A stretch of DNA of 64,000 nucleotides from Coriaria nepalensis (GCA_027186245.1 CP114481.1:5192501-5256500), one strand, 5' to 3'; positions 1 to 12,927 are shown, numbered from the stretch's first letter. Numbers and translations are program-made. Notes: generated by a model from the sequence alone, not told the origin.

Positions 1-1545
1 TATATAGGATAAAACTCGATATGAATTAATTCTTTATTAAAATACTATTTACTATAAAGAATTACATTCATATTAATAGATGATCATATGAAGATCAATT
101 TGAATCTTGAGTAATTAATTATGAACTCATATTTATGTCAATCGGATATTTTGATTCACTCGCCATTATTTGTTTGTAAAATAGGCTAACGACTTTTGTT
201 TTGGAGATTCATTGGGATAAGTGACTGAGAACATGATTCATAGATATGGAATCCATAACTTTTTTGTAGAAGATTGTATATTGGTTCTTTTAAGGATTAA
301 TTATGAAACTGAATGGTTTTGAGTTCAAATTTATAATCAAGTTATAAATTGACCGTTCACTAATGAATTAATGGTACTTAAGTATAAATAGATAATTAGA
401 GAGATAAAACAATAATTTTGACCAGTTCTAATTACGAATCAATTTTTGGAGGATTGAATGCATGAAATGATTATATCAATAGACTACTAGAAATTGGTCA
501 GTAAATATATTCTATAATTTCAAAAGTGCAATCTCATATTTTTAATAGAATAATATTAAGATTAATAAATTAAGATTTATTAAATCAAAAAGTTTAATTA
601 ATAATTTAATTTATTGGAGCTTGGAATTATAGGTCCATGGTCTCCAGGTCGCCTCTATAAAATACTGCATAGGGTAAGAATGATAGGTTGAAAAATGACT
701 TATTTGCAAGAAAATAAGTTTTGGGGGTAAATTCGTTATTATGAGATAATTAATGTTAATTAATTAAAAGATATATTTAAATGGTGAAATACGGAATTAT
801 TTAATTAAATAATAATATATTTTATTTTGAATTGAATATATTATATATAATATTAAATTGATATGAGATATTAATTTAATATTAAGATTAATTAAGTCAA
901 ATTCAGATTAGCATGAGAAACTAATTTAAAATTCAAATAAAATATGCTTTTGATTTAAAATAGATGAGATTCTATTTTAAATCATATTTAAAAAGTTTGA
1001 ATAAATCAAATATATCATCAAAAAGATGATGATGTGATTTTATTTTATAAGATTTGAAAATATTTGATTTTATCAAATATATCGTTAAGCTGATGATGTG
1101 ATTTAAAATAGATAACACTCTATTTCAAATAAGATTTGAAAATATTTAATCATATCAAATATATCATATAATGATCATCTTATCAGTTCAATTAATTTAA
1201 AAAGTTTAAATTAATCAAAATACCTAATAAAGTTCTATAAATACATCTTTTTCTAATTAAAACGTTTTTCCAGTAGAGATTTTTCTAAGAGAAAAAGAAA
1301 AAGAAAAACTTTATCATCTCTACGTGCCCACACATATCCTATTGTGTTGAGGATCGACTTGCAAGATCGTGGTGTAAGTCTCGACGATCGATTCACACAG
1401 GCAAATATATGACCTTTTCGTATAGATGTAGAATTAATTTATATGTATATAAAGAATCGCTTAAACATTTTTTATAAACTTTTTGTTATACATTGAGACC
1501 GATTGTTCTCTTCCGCTGCATGGTTTCGAACCACCTTTTCCAACA
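1..1545 (+). repeat. Probable LTR end (Ty1/copia-like), truncated by the window edge
   Basis: No coding frame is visible. A TATA-like stretch (CTATAAATAC, about 1237) is followed by a purine-rich leader and a GC-richer block (1320-1400). The segment closes with a CCGCTGCA motif and ends CCAACA at 1545. This order resembles the promoter-to-end part of a plant copia LTR. No primer binding site follows, so it would be a 3' or solo LTR. The left end is outside the window. This is a resemblance only; ordinary AT-rich intergenic DNA is the alternative. Confidence 0.35.
940..1190. repeat. Imperfect AT-rich tandem repeat, about 2-3 units
   Basis: Blocks such as TCAAATATATC, GATGATGTGATTT and GATTTGAAAATATTT recur with roughly 70-110 bp spacing. 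The blocks have drifted and the unit length is not constant. It lies inside the probable LTR. Confidence 0.4.
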
Positions 1546-2765
1546 AAAAAGTGTCAAAGAAATTTCCACAACTTTTTTTACATGATGTTACAATTCAAAG
1601 TCAGCTTTGCAAGTGATATGAGATAAAATGAAAGTATAGTAAGAAGCAAAAGTCTTTCCCGTAGAAGATTGTTACTAATTTATAAGTTATCAACTCAACT
1701 AAACTTACCTAATTAAAATGAAATTAAAAAACCTAACTAACCTTAATTTAATTGGTACTAAAAAGATGGCTCAAAATTTGGGGGATTTGGATTAGACCAA
1801 TAAATAAAATGGAGAAAAGAAAATCAAATGGCTAAAATTAAAACAAATAGAAATTAAAAGATTGATATTAATGAAAAAGACTGGTCAAAAATTCATTCTC
1901 CACCACTAAGTATAAAATCCAATAAATTAATTAGAATTATCTTTCATTTTTCTAAATTTAATAATCTTAACATAATCAAAAGCTCAATTATCTCGATCTT
2001 TCCTTACTTGTTTGTTAAGTAAGATAAGTTATTTACTTAATCTCTTTCCATTAAAGAACCTAAGAGAATCTCTTTAATTTAATTTAATAGAAACAATTAA
2101 ACAAGAAATATAGGTTAAATCAAGAAATAAATATATAAGCGACGTTTATTTATCTTGAATTATACCTTATATGTAGTCGAATGAAAATATCTCATAATCG
2201 TTGAAAATATTATACTACTTATTTTTAAGAATTTTGACAAAACGAATAAAAAACCTACAACAATAAAGTCACTATCATATTTATTTATTTTCACATCTTA
2301 AATAAATATAATAATAATTTATAAATACTATAAATAGTATGACATAATAAATTCAAAAAAAATAAAAATTAATTATAAATTAATTAATCAAAATTATATT
2401 TAGGGCTTTAAAATCATCTTCAACTAAAAAAAATATATTAGCTATTCATAATAAACAAAATTAAACCTATAAAAGAAAATAAATAAAAAATAAAAAATAA
2501 AAAACAAAGAATAAAAAAATATCTATTAAAATTGACACCCGAAAAAATCAAAATTCTGTCTTCTCTTCTATTTGCTCCTACCGCCACTCTCTCCGATTTT
2601 GTCACCCGTTGCAACTCTCTTTAATTTGTTCTTTCCGCGACAAAAGAAAAAATATGCTTTAAGAAACTCTCTTCACGCTAGCCATTTATTTTTTTTTAAT
2701 TTTATTTTATTTTTCTCTTTATGCACGCCACCCTAGTCTTTTAATTTGATGTTTCTCCTGCAGCC
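1546..2765. other. AT-rich intergenic stretch without recognisable genes
   Basis: Very AT-rich with many A and T runs and no sustained frame on either strand. The last 200 bases (about 2560-2760) are pyrimidine-rich, but no coding exon follows them in the plus direction. Confidence 0.5.
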
Positions 2766-2799
2766 TTGCCACAAGTCTTTCTACTTCTTTTTATTTTAC

Positions 2800-5021
2800 T
2801 TTTCAAGCTCTCAACATCTTGTAATTGCAACCAAGTCATCCAAGTAATTTTTAGCTCCATTTTTGCCCCTTTTAAATATCTTTTTATCTTCTTACCCCAA
2901 AACTCTTACAAGTGTAGGTCTACTGCCGTGGCTGCTTTCAGCCACTCCCAACCCATAAACAAGGGTTTTGAAATCATTGATAGCTCCCTAATGTCCTCCC
3001 TTCTTGAAAGCGCATCTGCTGCATTGTTCTCACGACCTAAGCGATATACAATCTCGTAATCAAACCCGAGTAGCTCGGAAAGCCATTTTTGTTGTTCCGG
3101 TGTCGTTAGCGTTGCTCAATGAGGTACCTCAAACTCTTTTGATTTGTGCATATTCTAAACCGATGACTAAGTAAATAATGTCGCAAAACCTGAACCGCTT
3201 CAAGTATAGCGAGCATCTCTTTCACATAAGTCGACCAATTTTTCTTTGTAGGTCTAATGGCCTTACTCAAGTACGCGATAGGCCGTCCTTTTTGTTGTAG
3301 AACAACGCCGATTCCAAACCCAGAAGCGTCGGTTTCAATCATAAAAGTGTTTGAAAATTTCAGTAATTTGAGAAGTGGAGTTGAAACCACGACTGCCATT
3401 AGTGTTTAAAACGATGTATTTGCTTCCTCTAACCAAGAGAACTATCCCTTCTTAAGTATCTGTGTAAGAGGTCATGCAATCAACTCATAATGGCAAATGA
3501 ACTTTTGATAATATCCGGTTAACTCGAAGAAACCCCTTAAAGCGATGACAAATTTAGGTTCCTAACATTAGACCATTGCTTCAAAAAAAATTTTTTGTCT
3601 GCCGTCACACCATCTGTATTGATAATGTGGCCAAGATACTCCATTTCTTGTTGACTGAATTCACACTTGGACAGTTTTATGAAAAATTGATTTCAAGCAA
3701 GGGTCTCTATCGTCATTCGTAGGTGACACACAAGTTCCTCCCATGCCTAGCTGCAAATCCAATTTTCGTCAAAGAAAACCAATATAAATGAGCAGAGATA
3801 TGGCCGAGGAATTGCATTCATGGCTGCTTAGAAAGTTGAGGGTGTGTTGCACAAACCAAATGGCATCACTAAATATTCGTAGTGCCCATTGTGAGTGCGA
3901 AATGCTGATTTGTGAACGTCTACCGGCTGTAGATGAGTTTGATGACAGCCAGTCCGGAGATCCAATTTGCTAAAATACTTTGCACCAAAAAGTTCATCTA
4001 GCATATCCTTAATAGTTGGAATCAAAAATCGATCCTTGATCGTCGCTTCATTCACGGTAATCGGTGTAAGACCACCACGATCCGTCCTTCTTTTTCACAA
4101 GTAAAATTGGTGAGGAGAATGGGCTTGTGATATGTCAAATCATACCTGAATGCAAAATCTCCTCCACTTGGCAATGTATCTCATCCTTCTAAAAATGTGC
4201 ATACCTATACAAGGTAACATTCACCGGTTTTCCTTCATCAATTAAGTGAATCTGATGATCATATGAGCAAGTGGGTGGGAGGTTGGAAGGCTTTTCAATA
4301 ACCTGTCAAAATTCATGCAGCAGCTCGCTTATTTCCCTTGGCTATTCCAGCTTCATCTTGTCACTAAATGGCAACCCAATGCTAATGAGAGCAAATAATT
4401 CAACCCAAAACCTTGATTCATACATTAATGCATTCCCACTTATGCCCAAAGAAGGTTAAACTGTAGTAGCTGCTAACTTATACCGTTGTCTGTTATTTTT
4501 GAATTCCATTGTCATATTTTCGTAATCCGAAATGACCGGCCCAAGCTCCGCTAGCCATTGAACGCTAAGGAGAACGTCCATTCCTATGATAGGAATGAAG
4601 TATAGTGATGTTTCGAATTTAAATCCTTGGAGGCAAATCTTGACCTCATCAAACCAATTATGGCACACTACGTGATCTCTGCTAGCCACCTTCACTATAA
4701 ACGGTGTGATCAGTGTCATTATCAAACGTAACCTCCCAGCGACCTGCTCATGAATGAAGTTATGACTCGACCTGCTGTCGACAAGGATACTTACTATTTG
4801 ATTCAAAATCCGAGCATTGCCTCATCGAAAATTGCTTCGAAAGATATGTATGGATCCCCGATTTCCTCCTCCGGTTCATGGTCTACCAAAGCGTCTATGA
4901 TTGGGTCATCCTCTTCCTCGATGGTGTCCATGAGGAATGCTTGAGCTGCTTGACAATGATGACCCAACGCAAACTTCTCGTCGCAATTATAGTAGAGATT
5001 CTTCTCCCGACACGCCTTCAT
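2800..5021 (-). pseudogene. Broken gypsy gag-pol: zinc knuckle, protease, RT, RNase H
   Basis: From high to low coordinates: 4803-5021 holds a zinc knuckle remnant (YYNCDEKFALGHHC) whose first cysteine has become tyrosine. 4456-4806 holds a retropepsin-like domain in which the catalytic DSGSS is changed to DSRSS. 3828-4055 holds RT text ([23 protein letters not shown]). 3106-3399 holds RNase H with IETDASGFGIG and PIAYLSKA, continuing past the local start to the RNase H tail [12 protein letters not shown] near 3000. Stops and frame changes separate the pieces. This is a dead copy; the lost protease glycine and knuckle cysteine make function unlikely even apart from the stops. Confidence 0.8.
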
Positions 5022-5930
5022 CTCCTTAAACGATAAGCATTTTGCTGCTCCAGGTGTGATAATTTTAGTGGTAGATCCCGCACCTACTACAATAAGTCCC
5101 AGTTTAACGTAGGTTTGACCCGAGCTACTGCCGCCACTTTGCCAACTTTTAACAAGTTTGTTGTTCTATTGACGACAGCCATCGTGGTTTGAACATCCGC
5201 ACCTCTACTGCAATCTCATCCTTCAACCCCCCAAGAAATGTCTGCATTAACGCCTCTTATGGCCACCCATTTACCCAATTAGAGAGCCGCTTAAATTCTC
5301 GAAAAAAATCATTGAACGACCCATTTTGTCGTAGCTTTGCAAGAGACTCGTCCACGTCCTCAAACTTTGTTGAACCATGTTTGACAATTTCAGCCTCAAA
5401 TACCTTCCATTGACAGTTTTCTTTCTTTCTTGCCTCTCATACTATTGCCACCATCAATTTGCATTGCCCTCTATGTGAAAAGACGCCAACTCGACCTTCC
5501 TACGCCCTTGGATCTATGGAATTGAAAAGTATTGGCGCACCCAATCCAACCATATGTTCAAGTCGGCACCAGAGAACTTGGGAAACTCTATTAGAAGTCG
5601 TGGCCCCTTTTCCTTCTTCTTTTTCTTACCATGGCTACTTACTATTTCTACACTTGTTTCGGATGATAAATCACGTTCGTCACTAGAAACAGAGGGTGTA
5701 GATCATGATCTGGATACCAAACTTGAAGTGGATCTACTATTCCATTTTTTGACTTTTTCCGGTTAGATCTAGCCCTACTTCATGGATGCACAAACTGGTT
5801 CGTCAAATCACGAATGGAATCTTGATTCGCTAAAGGCATCTCCTGTAGCATCGTCAAACTTTGCTGAATCTCCCACACTGCTCCTTCGATTTGCTCAAAA
5901 TGCTAACGAGTTGTCATTATAGTAGCGGCG

Positions 5931-5942
5931 ACTCTGATACCA
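5931..5942 (-). other. Primer binding site of the gypsy element
   Basis: The minus strand reads TGGTATCAGAGT, complementary to the 3' end of initiator tRNA-Met, two bases inside the presumed LTR edge at 5945. It marks the 5' end of the element and fixes its orientation. Confidence 0.75.
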
Positions 5943-5944
5943 AT

Positions 5945-6400
5945 TGATAAAATCGTCAATAAATAAGGAAACCAAAACCTAATTCACGGTGTTAGGATGA
6001 CACGAATCTTGTCTCCCGGTGACAAGGGACCTCTTATTTCATTCAACTTTTCATACTCCTCCAAAACAACATAGCAAACAAATAAGTAAATAATCCTAGC
6101 AAGAAAATAAGGAAATAATTCTAGCAATAATTAAGTAAATAATCTAATTCAAATAAGAAAAACATTTGCGTGGATCTCATGCAAGCAAACCCGCCATGCC
6201 CAAAACAATAATTACAATTTCTTTTAACCGAACCACTTAGGTTCGTAACCCATGAGGCGTGAATTGGCAACCTGAACTTTTTCTTAGCCCAACTCTTTCA
6301 TGCAGCCCATTGCTCTCATTAATGCATCATTTTATTTCATATATATAAAGATGTACCAATATAGTTGGAATGGTGAAATCTATACGGCCCCACCCCACAT
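5945..6400 (-). repeat. 5' LTR of the gypsy element (outer end uncertain)
   Basis: This non-coding stretch lies directly upstream (minus sense) of the primer site. It starts with TGATAAAATC on the plus strand, i.e. the LTR ends ...TTATCA. It contains several TAAATAA-type blocks. The far end cannot be set without a second LTR. Confidence 0.5.
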
Positions 6401-6945
6401 TACACACGTCTGATGTTTGATATACATGATTGTTAGCTTCTGTAATGGCCAAAGGTCGGCTATGACAAATTTAAGTTAACGTCTAGCCAACACCTTGTCG
6501 GTTTTATTTAATTTTGATCGAGTTGGAAAAAAAAAATTTCATAATTCTAAAAATAGATATGGTTATTAGAAATTCTCAAAATTTAAATTTAAGAATTAAA
6601 TTTTCCTTTAAAATTTAGTAATATTGCACATGTGCGGATTTGAGTCAGCCACCCTTTTCTTTCTAGCAATTTTTTTAAAAATTCATAATTATGATATCGG
6701 AAAAAACTGTCGTTCGATTTGTGTTCGGATTTTTGGGAAAAAATTTTGATCAACTATTACAAAGGTTGATACCATAAAATATATTATTATATGTAGAAGT
6801 GTTAAATATGAGATTTTCTTTTTATATTTTTGAAAGAGGACAAAACATATTACCAAAACTAGTTTAGAAGTAACTATACTATATTTTAATGTAGCATCTT
6901 TCCCTGAAATCCGTATGTTTGATGGATCTCGGTATATATGTAGAC
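6400..6945. other. Intergenic region upstream of the kinase gene
   Basis: AT-rich, with no sustained coding frame and no recognisable repeat. It presumably holds distal promoter sequence of the kinase at 7129. Confidence 0.4.
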
Positions 6946-7080
6946 CTTTCGGCCCACCATCGGCCCCCTAATTTGAGGCAGTCCAAGTCACTCTACTGGG
7001 CCCACTCATGGTCCAAACTCACATTTACGGCCCAAATATTCTCAATCTCTCTCTTCAAAATCTCCCTCTTTATAGTTTCT
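6946..7080 (+). promoter_or_regulatory. Proximal promoter with GGCCCA (site II) motifs and a TATA-like box
   Basis: GGCCCA occurs around 6950, 6998 (as GGGCCCA) and 7029, a spacing typical of clustered plant site II/TCP-type elements. TTTATAG near 7069 could act as a TATA box, with a CT-rich leader between it and the ATG at 7129. Motif recognition only; no transcription start is proven. Confidence 0.4.
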
Positions 7081-7128
7081 CCTCACTCACTCACTTGTTC
7101 ACGTTCTTCTCTCCCCGTCTCTCTGAAA

Positions 7129-8257
7129 ATGGAGCCATGGCTGGACGACTTAGCCGACGATCTTCAGAGCCTAAGTTTCACCTCTACAAACACCAACCGT
7201 AGCATCAGCTCCTGCTCTGATTCAACTCTAACGGCTTCATTCTCCTCTCGGCTCGGCTCACTCCCCAACAAACCTCATGCGCCGTCGTCAGACCCCTGCT
7301 GGTCTGCCATTAATCTGATCAAATCCGAATCCGATTCTTCGACGCGTCAACTCTCACTCTCCGACCTCAAATTCCTTCTCCGGTTGGGCTCCGGCGACAT
7401 TGGCTCGGTCTACCTCGCGGAGTTGAAGTCCGCCGGAGTAGTAACCGACTCAGCCGAGAGATGCGTTTTCGCGGCGAAGGTGATGGATAAGAAGGAGTTA
7501 GTTAGTCGGAGCAAAGAAGGTCGGGCGAGGACAGAGAAGGAAATACTGGAATTGTTGGATCATCCGTTCTTGCCGACGCTCTACGCGAGTATCGATGCGC
7601 CGAAGTGGCTCTGCCTCCTGACGGAATTTTGTCCCGGCGGCGACTTGCACGTGATCCGGCAACGTCAGCCGTTTAAACGCTTCGATGAAAGCGCCGTGAG
7701 GTAAATTTTTCTCTTTTTACGTAATCGCACGCACTCTGACACACACACACATCTCTATCCCCTCTTTATTTTTACTTACTTAATTATTATTAATTTTTTT
7801 CCTTTTTTAGTTTTTGAAATTGAGAAAATCAGAATCTTAAAAAAATTAGGCGTGGGATCTGGTGTGGAGACATGTACGGTGATCTCACCTTGGTCTCATA
7901 AGAATGTTAGATGATCATGAAGAAGGCGATAGGTAGTTCAAGGCGGGGTCCACGACCTGACAGGGGAGACTAGTGAGGCTAGGATGGTAGTATGTGGAGC
8001 CCATCAGTTGGTGACTTGTTTCGTGTTGGTTATGTCGTTTTGGGGATGTAAGGGAACAGGATTATACGATAGGTATGGTGTGTAGGATTCACTTAATCAG
8101 TTTTAGAGCTTAGAGTGAGTGTGGTCGGTTTATTTATAGCCCACGTGGGCTCGTTGACCCTTTTTATATTCCGGTGACACCCATTGGTTGATGGTACGGA
8201 TTTGTTTGCAACTCGAGAGAAATAACCAAATAGAACCAAATTTTTGGCCCCAAAAGG

Positions 8258-8300
<43 letters not shown>

Positions 8301-10411
8301 GACCAAATTTGTTTCCCTTGGTGCTATCCGAGTCATTTTCCTTTTTTCTCTTTTTTTTTTTTCCTTCTCCTTTTTCTCTTTTCCTAAATGATTAGTGTTA
8401 TTAATATAGAAGGCTAATTATATGATGGAGATGGTCAACCAGTTCTAACATAAATGAAAAGTGTAGTCTCTAATGACGAAGATTATAGAAATGAAAATAA
8501 TCATAAAAATCATGAGAGAAATCAATAATATTCTTACGTGACATTTTCTTCCTCATATTAAGATATGGAATTACACGAATACATCTCTTAATTAATGCTT
8601 TTAATAAATAATCCAATGCAAGTAAACATAAGTTCTTTCTTTTCTTTTTTTCTACTTCTTACCTTTTTCTTTTCCCTTTTTAGCCAATAGTGAATAGTGA
8701 TGACCTCTGTAATATTCGAATTACTGTTTTTATTTTTAAAGGAGCTTTCTATTTGAAACTGACCACTCAAAAAATAAAATAAAATAAAAGCCGTTTTCAT
8801 TAACTTTAGCTGGTTTTCTGAGATTGCTATAAACTTATAATTGAGTTTCTTACATGTGACCGTAATTAATGCTAATTCTATATAATATGGTGGGGATCCC
8901 TCATTTAAGGATGATTACTTTCCGGCTCATGTCCATTTGTTATTGTTTCCATAATTAATGTTGTTTTAGCCTGGAATCAGAGAACCTAATCTCACCGACT
9001 TTTTATTTTTTTTAAGGAATTTCAAGAATCTTATTCCATCTCATACATATATAATATATCATTTACTATGAGAATAACTCAATAAGGTATCTTAAGCTGA
9101 TCTAATCTTTAGTCTAGTGTCTAGAGTCAGTTTGTTCGAGTGTTAAGAGGTCGAAATAGAATGAATTATGATTCTAACTTTCGAAAAGTTATATAGTTCA
9201 TCGCAATAACTACTCATTTAATCAAGAGCCAAGGAAGTTTTCGTAAAAATTTCATTATATACTCAGTCGTGATTATAAAGTGTTGCTTATTCTTAATTGT
9301 AATAGAATCTACCTATAAGTTAATTTATAGGGTCTATGCAGTGCATTTAAGTTTCCAATACAAACAGCAGTTATCTAGAGCCCCTAAACAAGAAGAATAG
9401 CGGTACTAAAAAAAGAGTACTATATGTTAAGAAAAACAATGAATATAGGTCACCAACTAACCAACGATCCCTATAGCTAGAAGCCAGTAGTATTTCATGG
9501 TGCCTACATTAGTTCATCTCAATTCTCTTATTTGTACTATATTTCTATAATCAAAAAAATTAATGGTGATGAATGATGCCACGTCATGAGTTGTTTGCAG
9601 GTTCTATGCATCCGAGGTAGTTGTCGCCTTAGAGTACCTTCACATGATGGGTATAGTTTACCGTGATCTAAAACCTGAAAATGTGCTAGTTCGATCTGAC
9701 GGTCACATCATGCTCACTGATTTTGATCTCTCCTTAAGATGCGAAGATTCTACATCAACCCCTCAAGTTATCATCACCAATCAAAACCTGCCAAATCATC
9801 ACAACCCGGCCCTACAAAACAACAACTCCCTTGATCCCCGTCCCTTTTCATCTTACTCTTCTTGCATTATTCCCAACTGCATTGTCCCTGCTGTCTCATG
9901 TTTCCACCCAAAGAGGAAGCATAGGAAGAAGTTGGGTCTACGTAATGGGGCCGAGTTTGTTGCGGAGCCCCTCGATGTCCGATCCATGTCATTCGTTGGG
10001 ACCCATGAATACCTAGCCCCTGAGATCGTATCTGGTGAGGGCCATGGCAGTGCAGTGGATTGGTGGACCCTTGGAGTGTTTGTGTTCGAGATGTTTTATG
10101 GCGTGACACCATTTAGAGGGATGGACAATGAGCTAACCTTGGCTAACATCGTGGCTCGAGCCCTCGAGTTTCCTAAAGAACCGGCAATTCCTTCTACAGC
10201 TAAGGACTTGATCTCCCAGTTACTAGTCAAGGATCCCAACCGGCGACTGGGATCGGTTATGGGATCTTCTGCGATAAAGAATCATCCCTTTTTTAAAGGG
10301 GTAAATTGGGCATTGTTGAGATGTACAATGCCACCATTTGTCCCTCCACCATTTTCTAAAGATGATGTATCGGATGAAAGTAGTCCCCAAACCCCAATTG
10401 AGTATTATTAA
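7129..10411 (+). CDS. PID2: AGC VIIIa serine/threonine protein kinase, PINOID/PINOID2-like
   Basis: Two exons, 7129-7700 and 9601-10411, join in frame across a GT-AG intron to give 460 residues. The kinase domain starts near residue 80: glycine loop LGSGDIGSV (86-94), lysine K117 in FAAKVM, helix-C E136, catalytic YRDLKPEN (D213), and DFD (231-233) instead of DFG, the hallmark of plant AGC VIII kinases. The insertion between DFD and APE (330-332) is long and carries the basic patch KRKHRKK (295-301), as in membrane-associated PINOID kinases. These kinases phosphorylate PIN auxin carriers; that is family knowledge. The single intron between HRQP-type and FYA text matches PINOID rather than intronless WAG kinases. 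The tail ends IEYY instead of the usual FxxF-type PIF motif. The start chosen is the ATG after the CT-rich leader; an upstream in-frame ATG (6919) lies in promoter-like sequence. Assignment to PID2 rather than PID is from memory of the family. Confidence 0.88.
8138..8151. promoter_or_regulatory. Perfect 14-bp palindrome with G-box core
   Basis: AGCCCACGTGGGCT is self-complementary and centred on CACGTG, the bZIP/bHLH G-box. It sits in the kinase intron, in a GC-richer patch. It could be an intronic enhancer or chance; no other evidence. Confidence 0.4.
8261..8299. repeat. (TA)n microsatellite
   Basis: Thirty-nine bases of uninterrupted TA inside the kinase intron; likely length-polymorphic. 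Confidence 0.95.
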
Positions 10412-12200
10412 ATTAGTGGGATACAATAATTGAATCTTGCATATATAAATTATACAATTTTGATTCGACTTTCTCTTTTGGATCTATATTCTCTCGTGGG
10501 CAAAAAATGAGAGGATGTAGATGAAAATAAATAAATGATGTTGACTTGAGTTGAGGGCGGCGGTACATGGCACCGCGCGATAAGCTGTTGACCGCATGGA
10601 AGGGTGCGTGGCCTGTTTTGTTTTTGAAAGTAATGTGGGGCCTCACATGCACGTGATTTTTTTTTTGTGGAAAAATCAGCATTACGTTAACGTATTCTTC
10701 CACTCCGTAAATTCTATATCTTAAATCTTAAATACTAAAATCTATACATTAAATTTTAAATGCTAAATATTAAATCATAAATTCTAAAATTTAAACTTTT
10801 AATTATAAATCATAAATCATAAATCATAAATCATATATCTTGGACATTATAATTTAATTAAACTCTAAGCCTTAGACCCTATATTATTATTATATTAGTG
10901 ATTATGAATTATATCATTTATCGTTTATATTATGTAATATAAATCTCATCAATGTAACTCTATGCTCATGATAATCCATTTTGTTAAGGCCTACATCTTA
11001 ATAACTTTCCTGCGGCTTCATCTGGTTGATGCAATGGATCTAGCATCAAGACATCCTACTTCATGTATTTTTGAATATGCGATGGATCCAAATAAAGAGA
11101 CTCGAGATATCGACTCATTTTTCTCTGCTATCTAGGCTTGCTATCTGGTGTCGCATCACTAAGGTTGCTCTCCACATTGTGACTATTACCCGGTCCAACT
11201 ACTAGGACCTCTATGTCTAGTTGGGAGGGGGATGGATTGGCACCTACATGTCTAGGTCTGTGATCGAAGACCAAAACATCGATATGAAATCAACCAAGTT
11301 TGGGATTTCAGACCGATAACTCAGTCTGGGTCCTAAGATCAGGAACTCGGTCTATGAGCCCGTTGATCCTAACCAAGATGATCAATTCTCCATCATCAAC
11401 AATCATTATCCATCAATTTCAATCACTCTCCATAGATCAAAATTATCACTCCTCATCAATTTCATTCACATATTCAAATTTGCATACCTTTTATAGGTTT
11501 GCTTCCTTAGACATTTGAGAGAATGAAAGTCGATGGACGAAGGTTGAGGTAACGTTGGGCAACCAATAACGTTAAAGTAAAAAGGGGGCAACTGCATCGA
11601 ACGATGACCGACTTAGGCAAGAAGACTGAGAAAGGCGATCACGATGGACGGCGAGAAGCGGGCCGACGGATGAAGGGAGAGCAGACGAACGCTGAGATTC
11701 TTGGGCAAGAAAACCTACCATGATTAGGCGAGGGAGATCGAGAGTAGCGATGCTGGACCGGGACATAAATCTTATATCGTGATTTGGATTTCGGGTAAGT
11801 GGAGAATGCTTATACCCATTTGAATTATGGGTATTTTGATCTTTCAAAATTTTATATATTTAAACTTACTTAACCCATTTTCTTAAGGCTATTTTAACCA
11901 CACACAAAAAACATTTGGTCAATTAACAAAATAAGGCTCATTTCTCCAATTTTCTTCATAAAAATTTATGTTTGTTCCAAACTAAATGATGTCATATTTT
12001 AACACTCAGTGAAAAAATTTATGAAACAAAAGTTTCAAAAAATATTTTCTTAGCAATTTTAGGCCATTTTCTCTTTATTTCTTTTTCTTCCTATTTTAAA
12101 AACATAATAAAATTGTGAAATTCCCAAACTACCCTCTATCCCTACTTTTTTTTTTTTTTTGGTGGAAAAATCAGTGTAGCACGAGATTGTTAATATTCTT
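10412..12200. other. Intergenic region downstream of the kinase
   Basis: Contains the kinase 3' flank, an AT-rich patch with four ATAAATC copies in tandem (10805-10832), and a more GC-balanced part (about 10985-11780) with no identifiable domain in any frame. Nothing is annotated as a gene. The GC-balanced part may be old transposon sequence. Confidence 0.4.
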
Positions 12201-12927
12201 TGTTGGACTTTTTCAAAATAATGGTTAAAAAGTGTAAATAATTTAAAGACACAAGCCCAAAAAATATCGCATAAATGCAAGTAAATGCATCTCATATTGG
12301 AAAGGGAGAAAATTCTCAAAACATTTATAAGTGATTGCAAATAATGAGTATTTGTAATAATAAATAAAGGTTGGGGTCTAACCGAGACTCGCACTTGGGC
12401 GCCCGTAAGGCGTAGGCATGAGGTGCTTATTAGGTGCACATGGCACTTGGCACTTGGCATGTTTGCGACATGGCGGCCGTCCGTCACACACAATGGTTGA
12501 CTCATTTAATTTCACCGTTTTAATTAAACTGTTGATAGTTAAAACGGTTAGTTATCGTTGGAGTTTGAATTCTGAGAATTCAAATATGTGGCCATTAAAA
12601 TAGTTTCTTTTTTTCCAAGGATTGTGAATGTTCGTAAAATAGTATATTGTTTCACGAACATGTGCCAACTTTGCCTACAAATATAAGCAATCGGGAGAGA
12701 AGCAATCAACACTTTTTCTCTACCCATTTTCTCACTGTCTGAAATCAAACACATACCTATATTCCAGAATAATGTTCCATTATTGCTTGTGAGACTTTAT
12801 AAAGGGTTTTCATATCTCGAAAACTATTTTCACAGTAACTTACAAGGAATTCGAGAAGGGGAAAATATTGTTTTTTGAAAAATGTATCCATTACGTGTTT
12901 CAAATCTCGATCACAAAATTACCAACA
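12201..12927 (+). repeat. 5' LTR of the copia element
   Basis: Starts TGTTGGACTT and ends ACCAACA; aligned by eye with 17454-18194. The usual TGGTATCAGAGC primer site is not recognisable directly after it, so the site is mutated or another tRNA was used. Confidence 0.9.

Larger units (their letters stand above)
2766..6400 (-). mobile_element. Decayed Ty3/gypsy LTR retrotransposon, 3'-truncated
   Basis: Read on the minus strand, the order is LTR (from 5945 upward), tRNA-Met-type primer site, gag with zinc knuckle, aspartic protease, reverse transcriptase and RNase H. Homology stops near 2766, just after the RNase H end, so integrase and the 3' LTR are missing. No frame is continuous for more than about 120 codons. 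The order gag-PR-RT-RH is the Ty3/gypsy order. The outer LTR boundary near 6400 is a guess because there is no second LTR to align. Confidence 0.8.
7701..9600 (+). other. 1.9-kb intron of the kinase gene
   Basis: GTAAAT donor after AG of codon 191 and TTTGCAG acceptor. The intron splits the kinase domain before the [14 protein letters not shown] helix. It contains a TA microsatellite, a palindromic G-box and a GC-richer patch (about 7840-8220) that looks unlike the AT-rich rest and may be a transposon relic. Confidence 0.85.

Noticed and set aside
2766..3059. Plus-strand open frame of 97 codons
   Set aside because: It lies opposite the RNase H tail of the minus-strand gypsy element, and only the minus-strand text shows homology.
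6919..7128. In-frame upstream extension of the kinase by 70 codons
   Set aside because: The region contains GGCCCA motifs, a TATA-like box and a CT-rich leader, so it is more likely promoter and 5' UTR than protein.
9867..10112. Minus-strand open frame inside the kinase exon
   Set aside because: It is a shadow of the kinase coding frame with no domain of its own.
12059..12505. Minus-strand open frame of 148 codons
   Set aside because: It covers the start of a copia LTR and its flank. The same LTR text at 17454 does not keep it, so it is chance.
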